This document shows, in pieces, positions 7,503-15,724 of a stretch of 64,000 nucleotides of DNA (positions are counted from its first letter, which is position 1; each line of letters opens with the position of its first letter). The stretch lies in NCBI RefSeq assembly GCF_022012435.1, contig NZ_JAKLUA010000002.1:248001-312000 (forward strand). The letters run 5' to 3'. Under the pieces are notes generated by a model. That model was not told where the DNA came from, did not search any database, and worked only from the letters and a program-made list of their open reading frames with translations. Origin of the DNA: Bradyrhizobium zhengyangense. GTDB lineage: Bacteria > Pseudomonadota > Alphaproteobacteria > Rhizobiales > Xanthobacteraceae. A program made the position numbers and the translations under genes.

Positions 7503-7729
7503 TAATCCGTCGGATGTCGGCCGGTGCGGGGATTGATCGGATCGGTCGGCTTTCGCCGCAGTCGCTCGGGGAGGAACGGCTCGGACGGCGAGGCCGACGG
7601 TTCGGCTCGCACGTCGGCATGACGCTGCGCCCGCTCGTGCGGCGTTTGGTTGGTGTTGATCTGACGCTTCACGTCGACGCCGTCGACGGGGTCGTTGACG
7701 CCGTGTTGAATGTCGCGAAAGTCGCTCAT
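7502..7729 (-). CDS. Small polar hypothetical protein (75 aa)
   Basis: The ATG is eight bases beyond the stop of the TPP enzyme and has a strong GAGGTGA site, so it is probably the second gene of that transcript. The protein is polar and proline/arginine-rich (ERLRRKPTDPINPRTGRHP), probably disordered, with no known domain. Supported by ribosome site, operon position and codon bias rather than homology. Confidence 0.6.
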   Translation of the reverse strand: MSDFRDIQHGVNDPVDGVDVKRQINTNQTPHERAQRHADVRAEPSASPSEPFLPERLRRKPTDPINPRTGRHPTD

Positions 7730-7737
7730 GGTTCACC

Positions 7738-9537
7738 TCATTCCTTTCCGGGCAGGATCTTTTCCAGCACCTGCCGTGCTGCGCCCTTGATCACGCCGCT
7801 CTCGTTGGGATCGCCCTTCATCAAGGCGAGCGAGAAGTTCTTCGCCTGCTGCAAGGTGATGTGCGGCGGCAGCGGGGGCACCTCGGGATCGGTCTTCACC
7901 TCCAACACGACCGGTTTCTCGCTTGCCAGCGCCTGGTCCCAGGCCGAGCCGAGCAGTTGCGGGCTGTCGACGAAGATGCCGGTGAGGCCGATCATCTCCG
8001 CGAAGCGCGAATAGGGCACGTCGGGGATGCGCTGGGAGGCCTCGAATTTGGGATCGCCATTGATGATGCGCTGCTCCCAGGTGACCTGGTTGAGATCTTC
8101 ATTGTTGAAGACGCAGACGACGAAGCGCGGATCGCGCCAGGATCGCCAGTATTTGGCGGCCGTGATCAGCTCGGCCATGTTGTTCATCTGCATGGCGCCG
8201 TCGCCGACCAGTGCGATCACGGGGCGGTCAGGATGGGCATATTTCGCGGCCAGCGCGTAAGGCACGGCGGCACCCATCGAGGCGAGGCCGCCGGAGAGCG
8301 AGGCCGTCATGCCGCGCCGGATCTTGAGATCGCGCGCAAACCAGTTGGCGCAGGAGCCGGAATCGCTGGTGATGATGGCGTTCTCGGGCAGGCGCGGCGA
8401 CAGTTCCCAGGCGACGAGCTGCGGATTGATCGGTGCGGCAGGCTGATGCGCGCGGCCGTCCAGCGTTGTCCACCATTTGGCGACGTCATCCGCGATGCCC
8501 TTGCGCCAGGCGCCGTCGCTCTTGGGTGCGAGCCGCGGCAGCAGGCTCCGCAAAGTCTCCGCGGCATCGCCGACCAGGCTGACCTCCATGGGGAAGCGGA
8601 TCGACGTCATGCCGGCGTCGATGTCGATCTGAACGCCGCGCGCGGCACCTTCCTTGGGAAGGAATTCTGCGTAAGGGAAAGCGGAGCCGACCATCAGCAG
8701 CGTGTCGCATTCCATCATCATGGTGTAGCTGGGCTCAGTGCCGAGCAAGCCGATCGAGCCAGTCACCCAGGGCAGGTCGTCCGGCAGCGCCGCCTTGCCG
8801 AGGAGAGCCTTGGCGCAGCCGGCGGACAGGCGATCGGCGACCGCAATCACTTCGTCAGTGGCGTGCAGTGCGCCGGCACCGATCAGCATCGCGACCTTCT
8901 TGCCGGCATTGAGCACCTCCGCGGCACGATCGAGCTCGACGTCGCGCGGCAGCATTCGGGGTGCGCTGTAGCCGACACCGGAATGCAAGGTGCCGTGCGC
9001 GCGCGGAGGCCCGTCATAGGGTTCTTCCTGGAGGTCGCTCGGCAGGATGATCGCCGTGGGGGCCCGGCGTGCGAGCGCGATCCGCACCGCGCGGTCGATC
9101 AGATGCCGCACTTGGGCGGATGAGGAGGCCTGTGCGACATAGGCGCCGGCAACGTCCTTGAACATCGAGACGAGATCGAGTTCCTGCTGATAGCTCCCGC
9201 CCAGCGCGTTTCGCGCCTGCTGACCGACGATCGCCAGCACCGGCTGGTGATCGAGCAGTGCGTCGTAGAGCCCGGTGATGAGATGCGAGGCGCCGGGGCC
9301 AGAGGTCGCGATGCAGACGCCAAGCTCGCCGGAGAATTTCGCATAGGCTGACGCCATGAACGCCGCCATCTCCTCGTGGCGGGCCTGCACGAAGCCGATT
9401 TTGGTCTCGTCCCTGGCTTCAGCCCGGTTCAGCGCGCCGAACACGCCATTGATGCCATCGCCGGGGTAACCGAAGATGTGACGTACGCCCCATTGATGCA
9501 GACGCTGGACGATGAAGTCGGAGACGGTCTCGGACAT
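7738..9537 (-). CDS. Thiamine-diphosphate-dependent enzyme, pyruvate oxidase/acetolactate synthase-like
   Basis: 599 residues from the ATG at 9535-9537 (GGGAG upstream). Three-domain TPP fold: N-terminal PYR domain with GYPGDGINGVFGAL and the cofactor-activating Glu in FVQARHEEMAAFMA (about residue 50), a central domain, and a C-terminal PP domain with LVGDGAMQMNNMAEL through VCVFNNEDL as the GDG...NN metal/diphosphate motif. The family includes PoxB, which oxidatively decarboxylates pyruvate to acetate at the membrane, and acetolactate synthase. No regulatory subunit is adjacent, so a PoxB-like role is more likely; the substrate is not proven. A candidate stress promoter lies upstream. Confidence 0.85.
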   Translation of the reverse strand: MSETVSDFIVQRLHQWGVRHIFGYPGDGINGVFGALNRAEARDETKIGFVQARHEEMAAFMASAYAKFSGELGVCIATSGPGASHLITGLYDALLDHQPVLAIVGQQARNALGGSYQQELDLVSMFKDVAGAYVAQASSSAQVRHLIDRAVRIALARRAPTAIILPSDLQEEPYDGPPRAHGTLHSGVGYSAPRMLPRDVELDRAAEVLNAGKKVAMLIGAGALHATDEVIAVADRLSAGCAKALLGKAALPDDLPWVTGSIGLLGTEPSYTMMMECDTLLMVGSAFPYAEFLPKEGAARGVQIDIDAGMTSIRFPMEVSLVGDAAETLRSLLPRLAPKSDGAWRKGIADDVAKWWTTLDGRAHQPAAPINPQLVAWELSPRLPENAIITSDSGSCANWFARDLKIRRGMTASLSGGLASMGAAVPYALAAKYAHPDRPVIALVGDGAMQMNNMAELITAAKYWRSWRDPRFVVCVFNNEDLNQVTWEQRIINGDPKFEASQRIPDVPYSRFAEMIGLTGIFVDSPQLLGSAWDQALASEKPVVLEVKTDPEVPPLPPHITLQQAKNFSLALMKGDPNESGVIKGAARQVLEKILPGKE

Positions 9538-9575
9538 CGTGGACGGCTCCCGGTTTCCTTGGATGGAAAACCAAG

Positions 9576-9600
9576 AACAGCGCGTTCCCGGCGATGTTCC
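9576..9600 (-). promoter_or_regulatory. Candidate EcfG promoter for the TPP enzyme
   Basis: Minus strand: GGAAC (9600-9596), 16 bases, TGTT (9579-9576). Implied +1 near 9569, about 32 bases from the start codon. It is identical in form to the one before the DUF4142 gene. Confidence 0.5.
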
Positions 9601-9622
9601 TGTTTGGTCGCAGTTGCTTTCG

Positions 9623-9648
9623 GGAACGATCGCCCTGTCGCGCAAGTT
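9623..9648 (+). promoter_or_regulatory. Candidate EcfG promoter for the PRC-barrel gene
   Basis: GGAAC at 9623-9627, 17 bases, AGTT at 9645-9648: one mismatch. Implied +1 near 9655, 25 bases before the ATG at 9680. Divergent from the promoter at 9576-9600. Confidence 0.45.
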
Positions 9649-9679
9649 GATCCCCACATCGGCTGAGTGGAGAACAGAC

Positions 9680-10054
9680 ATGTTGAATCAAGGCGAGATG
9701 GACCGCAGCGAGATGGGCCGTCTGATCGGCAGCGACAAGGTCGAGGGAACATCGGTCTATGGTGCCGATCGCAACCGTATTGGCTCGATCGAGCGCGTAA
9801 TGATCGACAAGGTCAGCGGCAGGGTGTCCTATGCCGTGCTCGGCTTCGGCGGATTTTTAGGGCTCGGCAACGATCACTATCCGTTGCCCTGGCAGTCGCT
9901 GAAATACGACACCGACCTCGGTGGCTATGTCACCGGAATCACCGCCAAGGCGCTCGAAGACGCGCCGAAATTTGGCGAGCGCAGCGACTGGAACTGGAGC
10001 GATGACGCCGCCACGCGCGGCATCAATGCCTATTACGGCGTTCCCTTCGCTTGA
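9680..10054 (+). CDS. PRC-barrel domain protein
   Basis: 124 residues. Start chosen at the ATG at 9680 (GGAGAAC upstream), after the promoter; an upstream ATG in frame would run back through the divergent gene. A PRC-barrel occupies about residues 12-95: RLIGSDKVEGTSVYGADRNRIGS, then VMIDKVSGRVSYAVLGFGG and DHYPLPWQSLKY. PRC-barrels bind RNA or proteins in RimM and photosynthetic reaction centre H subunits; free-standing rhizobial ones have unknown partners and are often stress-induced. Confidence 0.85.
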   Translation: MLNQGEMDRSEMGRLIGSDKVEGTSVYGADRNRIGSIERVMIDKVSGRVSYAVLGFGGFLGLGNDHYPLPWQSLKYDTDLGGYVTGITAKALEDAPKFGERSDWNWSDDAATRGINAYYGVPFA

Positions 10055-10079
10055 TCCGCGACAGAGAGAGGGAGACCCG

Positions 10080-10238
10080 ATGAGCAAGGAAAAGCCCACC
10101 GACGATCCCCGGACTCAGAACGACTGGGGATCGCACGCCCAGACGGACAGGCCCTGGCAGGGCAATCCGGAGAAGGAGCAGAAGTCCGGCGACAAGAAGC
10201 CGGACCTGGAGAAATGGCACGAGACCAAGACGCACTGA
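10080..10238 (+). CDS. Small hydrophilic hypothetical protein (52 aa)
   Basis: Starts 25 bases after the PRC-barrel stop with a GAGGGAGA site, so it is cotranscribed. The sequence (MSKEKPTDDPRTQNDWGSHA, later PWQGNPEKEQKSGDKKPDLE) is entirely polar with three Trp and is probably disordered. The type is common in Bradyrhizobium stress loci. A strong terminator follows at 10260. Confidence 0.65.
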   Translation: MSKEKPTDDPRTQNDWGSHAQTDRPWQGNPEKEQKSGDKKPDLEKWHETKTH

Positions 10239-10259
10239 CCCAGTGCGAATGCCATCGGT

Positions 10260-10294
10260 GAAGCGCGGCGGGAACAGTGCCGCGCTTCTTTTCC
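10260..10294 (+). terminator. Intrinsic terminator
   Basis: A perfect 10-bp stem GAAGCGCGGC (10260-10269) / GCCGCGCTTC (10279-10288) with a 9-base loop, then TTTTCC. Closes the PRC-barrel unit. Confidence 0.85.
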
Positions 10295-10335
10295 GTGCGA
10301 TGCATTCACGAATGACAGCGGTGCTCCCGCGGGCC

Positions 10336-10360
10336 GGAACCATGCCTTGAGGCTGCGGTT
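10336..10360 (+). promoter_or_regulatory. Candidate EcfG promoter for the efflux operon
   Basis: GGAAC at 10336-10340, 16 bases, GGTT at 10357-10360: one mismatch. Implied +1 near 10367, which argues for the GTG start at 10417 rather than the one at 10372. Confidence 0.4.
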
Positions 10361-10416
10361 AGGCTGCCGGCGTGTGCGCACCACGCCAGTCAAAAATCCC
10401 GATCGAGGTATTCGCA

Positions 10417-11574
10417 GTGGATGCTCAAACCCGGGAGCGTGGGCCGTCCGCGGAGCAGCCGCAGAAGGTGGAAGCTCCAAAGACTTCGCCTGATGCCAAG
10501 CACGAGACCAAGGAGCAGCCGGCGAAGCCGGACAAGGCTCCGACGCTGCGCGAGCGGATTGCCGAGCATTGGCTGCTCGCAACCGTGGGCGCCATCGTGC
10601 TGATCGCGGCTCTGGTCGGCGGGCTGCTCTATTGGCTCCAGGTCCGGCACTACGAATCCACCGACGACGCCTTCGTCGCCGCCCGCAGCTTCTCCGTGAC
10701 CTCGAAGGTCGGCGGCTACGTGACTGACATCCCGGTGACGGACAATCAGCACGTCAATGCCGGCGATATTCTCGCCAGGATCGACGAGCGCGATTATCGC
10801 ATCGCCGTCGATCAGGCTCTAGCGCAGGTCGAGGTCTCCAAGGCCAACATCGCCAATGTCGAGGCGCAAATCGATTCGCAAGCGGAGCAGATCAAGCAGG
10901 CCCAGGCGCAGCTCGAGCAGGCGCAAGCGCAGCTGCAGTTCTCGCAGGAGGAGTTCAACCGCGCACAAGATTTGGTCGAGAAGGGCGCCGGCACCGTGCA
11001 GCGTCAGCAGCAGACCCGCTCCGATCTTCAGTCGCAACAAGCCAACACCGAGCGTAGCAAGACCGCGGTGGCGGTTGCCCAGGTCGGCATCAAGACGCTT
11101 CAGGCGCAGCTGGAAGGCGCCAAGGCGCAACTCGAGCAGTCGCAGGCGCAGCTCGATCAGGCCAGGCTCAACCTGCAATATACCGGCGTCGTCGCGGCCC
11201 AGTCCGGCCGCGTCGTCAAGCTCTCGGGCGCCAAGGGCACGTTCGTCACGGCGGGGCAGAGCCTGATGATGTTCGTCCCCGACGATGTCTGGATCGTCGC
11301 CAATTACAAGGAGACGCAACTCGCCGACATGCGGCCAGGCCAGCCGGTCGAGATCCGCATCGACGCCTATCCCGGGCGCAAGCTGACCGGCCATGTCGAT
11401 TCCGTGCAGCCGGGCTCCGGCACCGCGTTCAGCCTGCTCCCGGCGGAGAATGCCACCGGCAATTACGTCAAGGTGGTGCAGCGCGTGCCGGTGAAGATCC
11501 TGGTCGACACCTGGCCGGCGGATCTGCCCGTTGGCCCTGGCATGTCGGTCGTGCCCTGGACCAAGGTGCGATGA
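10417..11574 (+). CDS. emrA: EmrA-type membrane fusion (HlyD-family) efflux subunit
   Basis: 385 residues from GTG at 10417 (GAGG upstream). A Lys/Pro/Glu-rich cytosolic tail leads to one membrane span at about residues 52-73 (LLATVGAIVLIAALVGGLLYWL). Then a lipoyl half-domain (TDDAFVAARSFSVTSKVGGY), a long Gln/Ala/Glu coiled-coil hairpin (residues ~130-250, repeated QAQAQLEQ), the second lipoyl half and a beta-barrel (VPDDVWIVANYKETQLADM). It links the inner-membrane EmrB-like pump, whose ATG overlaps its stop codon, to an outer-membrane channel not encoded here. Exported substrate unknown. Confidence 0.9.
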   Translation: MDAQTRERGPSAEQPQKVEAPKTSPDAKHETKEQPAKPDKAPTLRERIAEHWLLATVGAIVLIAALVGGLLYWLQVRHYESTDDAFVAARSFSVTSKVGGYVTDIPVTDNQHVNAGDILARIDERDYRIAVDQALAQVEVSKANIANVEAQIDSQAEQIKQAQAQLEQAQAQLQFSQEEFNRAQDLVEKGAGTVQRQQQTRSDLQSQQANTERSKTAVAVAQVGIKTLQAQLEGAKAQLEQSQAQLDQARLNLQYTGVVAAQSGRVVKLSGAKGTFVTAGQSLMMFVPDDVWIVANYKETQLADMRPGQPVEIRIDAYPGRKLTGHVDSVQPGSGTAFSLLPAENATGNYVKVVQRVPVKILVDTWPADLPVGPGMSVVPWTKVR

Positions 11575-13190
11575 CCGACGCCTCGCAAAACGGCGCGTCC
11601 ACTGGTGCCTGGTCGCCGGAGCGCTCGGCGGCCGGTGGGCACAATCCTTATCTCATCGCTTTCGTGGTCTCGATCGCGACCTTCATGGAGGTGCTCGACA
11701 CCACCATCGCCAACGTCGCGTTGCGCCACATTGCCGGCGGTCTCGCCGTAGGCATCGACGAGAGCACCTACGTCATCACCAGCTATCTCGTCGCCAACGC
11801 CATCGTGCTGTCGATCTCGGGCTGGCTGTCGACAGTGATCGGCCGCAAGCGCTTTTACATGATCTGCGTGGCGACCTTCTCTGTGGCGTCGTTGTTGTGC
11901 GGCTTCGCCTGGAATCTCGAGGCGCTGGTGCTGTTCCGCATCCTGCAAGGCCTCGGTGGCGGCGGCATGGCGACCAGCGAGCAGGCGATCCTCGCCGACT
12001 CCTTCCCGCCGGCGAAGCGGGGCCAGGCCTTTGCCATCTACGGCGTCGCCGTGGTCGTCGCACCGGTGATCGGTCCGACGCTCGGCGGATGGATCACCGA
12101 TACCTACAGCTGGCATTGGGTGTTCCTGATCAACGTGCCGATGGGCATGCTCTCGCTGTTCCTGGTCGGTACGCTGGTCAAGGAACCATCGGGTGCGGAG
12201 GAGGAGCGGGAGAAGCTGCTGAGCAAGGGCCTGCGGGTCGACTATATCGGCTTCGCGCTGGTCGCCATCGGGCTCGGCTCGCTCGAATACGTGCTCGACG
12301 AAGGCCAGCGCAACGACTGGTTCGGCTCCAACCTGATCGTCTTCTTCGCGGTGCTGTCGGCGGTGTCGCTGCTCGCACTGATCCCGTGGGAGCTGACGCG
12401 CGAAGAGCCGATCATCGATCTCCGGCTGCTCGGCCGGCGGCAGTTCGCCGCCTGCTTCCTGGTCATGCTCGGCACCGGCGCGGTGCTGATCTCGACCACG
12501 CAGATCTTGCCGCAACTGCTTCAGACCGAGCTGAATTACACGGCGCTGCTGGCCGGTCTTGCCCTGTCGCCCGGCGGCGTCGCAACGCTCATGCTGATGC
12601 CGGTCGTTGGCCGCCTGGTCGGCACGGTGCAGCCCAAATATCTCATCATGTTCGGCGCCGCGGTCGTGGCGTTCTCGATGTGGCATCTGACCGGGCTCAA
12701 TGGCGACATCACCTACGGCTACGCGGCGCTGGCCCGCATCTTCCTCGCCATCGGTCTTCCCTTCCTGTTCCTGCCGGTAACGACGGCATCCTATGACGGC
12801 GTGCCGCCTGACAAGACTAACCAGGCCTCCGCGCTGATCAACGTCGCCCGCAACATCGGTGGCTCCATGGGTGTCGCGCTGGCGCAGACGATCCTTGCGC
12901 AGCGCCAGCAATTCCATCAGAGCCGCCTGATCGAACACGCCGCGCCCTCCGACCTCGGCTACCAGCAGACCATCGACGCGATGACGCGCTACTTCCAGGC
13001 CCAGGGCTCGAACGCGAGCGATGCCGCCTCGCAGGCTGTCGCGTGGGTCGGCAAAACCCTCCAGCAGCAGGTCGACTTCCTCGCTTATATCGACGTGTTC
13101 TGGACGCTCGCGATCGTCGCCGTGCTGATGATTCCGACCGCAGCCGTGCTGCGCCCGATCGATCTCGGCGCGCCGGCGCGGGGACACTAG
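11571..13190 (+). CDS. emrB: EmrB/QacA-type DHA2 multidrug MFS transporter
   Basis: 539 residues; the start overlaps the emrA stop by four bases. About 14 membrane helices, as in the DHA2 family. Motif C-like GVAVVVAPVIGPTLGGWITD lies near residues 160-180, and helix 1 carries the DHA2 signature FMEVLDTTIANVALRHIAGG. It exchanges protons for drugs or other amphiphiles together with EmrA. The gene ends in a CTAG shared with the convergent HxlR gene's stop. The HxlR regulator could act on the pump, though its promoter faces away. Confidence 0.92.
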   Translation: MTDASQNGASTGAWSPERSAAGGHNPYLIAFVVSIATFMEVLDTTIANVALRHIAGGLAVGIDESTYVITSYLVANAIVLSISGWLSTVIGRKRFYMICVATFSVASLLCGFAWNLEALVLFRILQGLGGGGMATSEQAILADSFPPAKRGQAFAIYGVAVVVAPVIGPTLGGWITDTYSWHWVFLINVPMGMLSLFLVGTLVKEPSGAEEEREKLLSKGLRVDYIGFALVAIGLGSLEYVLDEGQRNDWFGSNLIVFFAVLSAVSLLALIPWELTREEPIIDLRLLGRRQFAACFLVMLGTGAVLISTTQILPQLLQTELNYTALLAGLALSPGGVATLMLMPVVGRLVGTVQPKYLIMFGAAVVAFSMWHLTGLNGDITYGYAALARIFLAIGLPFLFLPVTTASYDGVPPDKTNQASALINVARNIGGSMGVALAQTILAQRQQFHQSRLIEHAAPSDLGYQQTIDAMTRYFQAQGSNASDAASQAVAWVGKTLQQQVDFLAYIDVFWTLAIVAVLMIPTAAVLRPIDLGAPARGH

Positions 13191-13654
13191 GCTGCGTCAG
13201 CGCCTCGTCGCCCCGGCCCAGCATGCACATGCACCTGCTTGGCATGCAGCGGCTCGCCGCATTCCGAGCACACCATCACGGGATCGAACTGCTTGCCGCA
13301 ACTCTTGTGCTCGTGCAGCAGCGGGCGGCCGCGCTCGTCGCCCATGTGGGTGTCGCCCCAATGCACCATCGCCATGATAACAGGATAGAGGTCGAGGCCC
13401 TTCTGCGTCAGGATGTATTCGTAGCGCTTCGGCGCCTCGGAATAGGGGACGCGGCGCAGGATGCCGAAGCGGACCAGCTTCTTCAGCCGTTCGGATAGCA
13501 GATGCCGCGTGATCTGGAGCGAGGACTGAAACGCCTCGAAGCGGCGCACGCGCAGAAAACATTCGCGCAGGATCAAGAGCGTCCAGCGGTCGCCGACCAC
13601 GGCGACGGTGCGGGAGAGCGAGCAGGGCTCCTCCTCCAGCGTATCCCATTTCAT
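13187..13654 (-). CDS. HxlR-family winged-helix regulator with C-terminal Cys motif
   Basis: 155 residues. The HxlR core is at ~12-100: CSLSRTVAVVGDRWTLLILR, FEAFQSSLQITRHLLSERLK and LVRFGILRRVPYSEAPKRYEYILTQ split over the wing. The C-terminal extension has Cys pairs in SCGKQFDPVMVCSECGEPL, a likely small zinc-binding knuckle. HxlR proteins sense aldehydes, quinones or redox state. Divergent from the SDR/nitronate monooxygenase pair; inverted repeats in the gap are likely its sites. Confidence 0.85.
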   Translation of the reverse strand: MKWDTLEEEPCSLSRTVAVVGDRWTLLILRECFLRVRRFEAFQSSLQITRHLLSERLKKLVRFGILRRVPYSEAPKRYEYILTQKGLDLYPVIMAMVHWGDTHMGDERGRPLLHEHKSCGKQFDPVMVCSECGEPLHAKQVHVHAGPGRRGADAA

Positions 13655-13680
13655 GATCCTGTCTCCGCCACGGCTTGGTC

Positions 13681-13777
13681 AGTCAGAAAAAGGAACTGAC
13701 TTGAATGATCAGCGCAATTTGCGCCATAGGCTAACATTCGGCAGGGAAGTTTGACAGTTCTATTTTAGAACTATAGC
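13681..13777. promoter_or_regulatory. Divergent promoter region with two inverted repeats
   Basis: AGTCAG-N9-CTGACT lies at 13681-13701, just upstream of the HxlR gene. A perfect AGTTCTA-TTT-TAGAACT lies at 13756-13772. The second sits between a consensus-like -35 TTGACA (13751-13756) and TATAGC (13772-13777) reading towards the SDR gene, a position from which a bound regulator would block RNA polymerase. Confidence 0.5.
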
Positions 13778-13814
13778 CTCCAGCTCAATCATACGCTCAC
13801 CGGAGGAGGCGACC

Positions 13815-14552
13815 TTGCCCAAGCGAAACGCGACCGCGGCCGTGATCGGCGCCGGCGATTTCATCGGCTCCGAGATTGCCAAGAAATTTGCTGCCGAGGG
13901 CTTCACTGTCTTTGCCGGTCGCCGCAACGGCGACAAGCTCGCGCCGCTGGTGAAGGACATCGAAGCCGCCAGCGGCGAGATCCACGCGCGCTCGCTGGAC
14001 GCGCGGAAAGAGGAGGAGGTCATCTCCTTCCTCACCGATGCCGACAAGCATGCGCCGCTGGAAGTCTGCATCTTCAATGTCGGCGCCAACGTCAATTTCC
14101 CTGTTCTCGACACCACCGAGCGCGTGTTTCGGAAAGTGTGGGAGATGGCCTGCTATTCCGGCTTCCTCGCGGGGCGCGAAGCGGCGCGGCTGATGCTGCC
14201 GCGCGGTGCCGGCAACATCTTCTTCACCGGCGCGACGGCGAGCTTGCGCGGCGGCAGCGGCTTTGCCGCCTTTGCCAGCGCCAAGTTTGGCTTGCGCGCC
14301 GTGGCGCAGGCGATGGCGCGCGAGCTCGGGCCGAAGAATATCCACGTCGCCCATCTCATCATCGATTCCGGGGTCGATACCGAATGGGTGCGGCAGCGCC
14401 GTCTCGAGGCGCTCGGCCCCAACGCGCTCGACAATCCTGATCTGCTGATGCCGCCGTCGGCCGTCGCCGATTCCTATTGGCAGCTCTATCAGCAGCCGAA
14501 GAGTGCCTGGACCTTCGAAATGGAGATCCGCCCCTTCGGCGAGAAATGGTGA
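13815..14552 (+). CDS. SDR-like protein lacking the catalytic tyrosine
   Basis: 245 residues from TTG at 13815, chosen because GGAGGAGG lies just upstream and no ATG fits. Rossmann start AAVIGAGDFIGSEIAKKFA has an atypical Gly motif. At the active site the usual YxxxK reads FASAK (Phe153, Lys157), the preceding Ser is also replaced and NNAG is NVGA. This matches the known SDR subgroup (SDR_c10 in CDD terms, from memory) with Phe for Tyr, so a standard dehydrogenase reaction is unlikely. It is 64 bases upstream of the nitronate monooxygenase gene and probably cotranscribed. Confidence 0.8.
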   Translation: MPKRNATAAVIGAGDFIGSEIAKKFAAEGFTVFAGRRNGDKLAPLVKDIEAASGEIHARSLDARKEEEVISFLTDADKHAPLEVCIFNVGANVNFPVLDTTERVFRKVWEMACYSGFLAGREAARLMLPRGAGNIFFTGATASLRGGSGFAAFASAKFGLRAVAQAMARELGPKNIHVAHLIIDSGVDTEWVRQRRLEALGPNALDNPDLLMPPSAVADSYWQLYQQPKSAWTFEMEIRPFGEKW

Positions 14553-14616
14553 CCGCGGCGCAAGACTGCGGCTAGACTGATCCGCAATACAAACCGAAAT
14601 CCGGGAGGCGACCTAC

Positions 14617-15618
14617 GTGAAGACCGCGATCACCGAACTGTTCGGCATCGAGCATCCCATCATCCAGGGCGGCATGCATTTCGTCGGCTTTGCCGAGCTG
14701 GCTGCGGCCGTCTCCAATGCCGGCGGGCTCGGCATCATCACCGGTCTCACACAGAAGACGCCGGAGCTGCTGGCCAAGGAGATCGCGCGCTGCCGCGACA
14801 TGACGGACAAGCCGTTCGGCGTGAACCTCACCTTCCTGCCGACTTTCGCGGCGCCGCCCTATCCGGAATATATCGCGGCCATCGTCGAGGGTGGCATCAA
14901 GGCGGTGGAGACCGCAGGCCGCAGCCCGGAGCAATACATGCCGGCGCTGAAAGCGGCCGGCATCAAGGTGATCCACAAATGCACCTCGGTGCGGCATTCG
15001 CTGAAGGCCGAGCGGATCGGCTGCGACGCCGTCAGCGTCGACGGCTTCGAGTGCGGCGGCCATCCCGGCGAGGACGACATTCCCAATATGATCCTGCTGC
15101 CGCGCGCGGCGGAGGAATTGAAGATCCCGTTCGTGGCCTCCGGCGGCATGGCCGACGGGCGCAGCCTCGTCGCAGCCCTGTCGCTCGGCGCGGCCGGCAT
15201 GAACATGGGCACGCGTTTCATCGCCACCAAGGAAGCGCCGGTCCATCAGAACGTGAAGAACGCGCTGGTCGCGGCGACCGAGCTCGACACCCGCCTGATC
15301 ATGCGCGCCCTGCGCAACACCGAGCGGGTGCTGAAGAACGCCAATGTCGATCGCTTGCTCGAGATCGAGCGCACGAAGGGCGACAAGCTCACGATCGACG
15401 ACATCCACGACCAGGTCGCAGGTGTCTATCCCAAGATCATGCTGGATGGGCAGATGGATGCCGGCGCCTGGAGCTGCGGCATGGTCGCAGGTCTCATCCA
15501 CGACATCCCCAGCTGCAAGGAACTGGTCGATCGCATCATGGCGGAGGCGGAACAAATCATCCGTAACAGGCTGATCGGGTTCCTGGATGGGACGGGTGCG
15601 ACGCAAAAGGTCGCCTGA
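14617..15618 (+). CDS. Nitronate monooxygenase-type FMN enzyme
   Basis: 333 residues from a GTG with GGGAGG upstream. TIM-barrel of the 2-nitropropane dioxygenase family: PIIQGGMHFVGFAELAAAVS at the N-terminus, VNLTFLP, HKCTSVRHSLKAERIGCDAV, the FGxxGHxG-like segment FECGGHPGEDDIPN with the candidate catalytic His, and SGGMADGRSLVAALSLGAAG for the FMN phosphate. The family oxidises propionate 3-nitronate or alkyl nitronates, though members also occur in fatty-acid and aromatic pathways. In an HxlR-controlled unit with the SDR-like gene. Confidence 0.88.
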   Translation: MKTAITELFGIEHPIIQGGMHFVGFAELAAAVSNAGGLGIITGLTQKTPELLAKEIARCRDMTDKPFGVNLTFLPTFAAPPYPEYIAAIVEGGIKAVETAGRSPEQYMPALKAAGIKVIHKCTSVRHSLKAERIGCDAVSVDGFECGGHPGEDDIPNMILLPRAAEELKIPFVASGGMADGRSLVAALSLGAAGMNMGTRFIATKEAPVHQNVKNALVAATELDTRLIMRALRNTERVLKNANVDRLLEIERTKGDKLTIDDIHDQVAGVYPKIMLDGQMDAGAWSCGMVAGLIHDIPSCKELVDRIMAEAEQIIRNRLIGFLDGTGATQKVA

Positions 15619-15683
15619 CACCGCCAAACTTCTTAACCACGGCCGCATCTGGCCGCTGGAAATGCACGCGGCGCCTCCTAAAT

Positions 15684-15700
15684 AGGAGTAAATTACTCCT
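15684..15700. repeat. Short perfect inverted repeat
   Basis: AGGAGTAA-A-TTACTCCT between the nitronate monooxygenase gene and the 139-aa secreted protein gene. It could be an operator for the latter; it is too AT-rich and short to be a strong terminator. Confidence 0.35.
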
Positions 15701-15724
15701 TAACAATCATTTCAGGAGGCGTCC

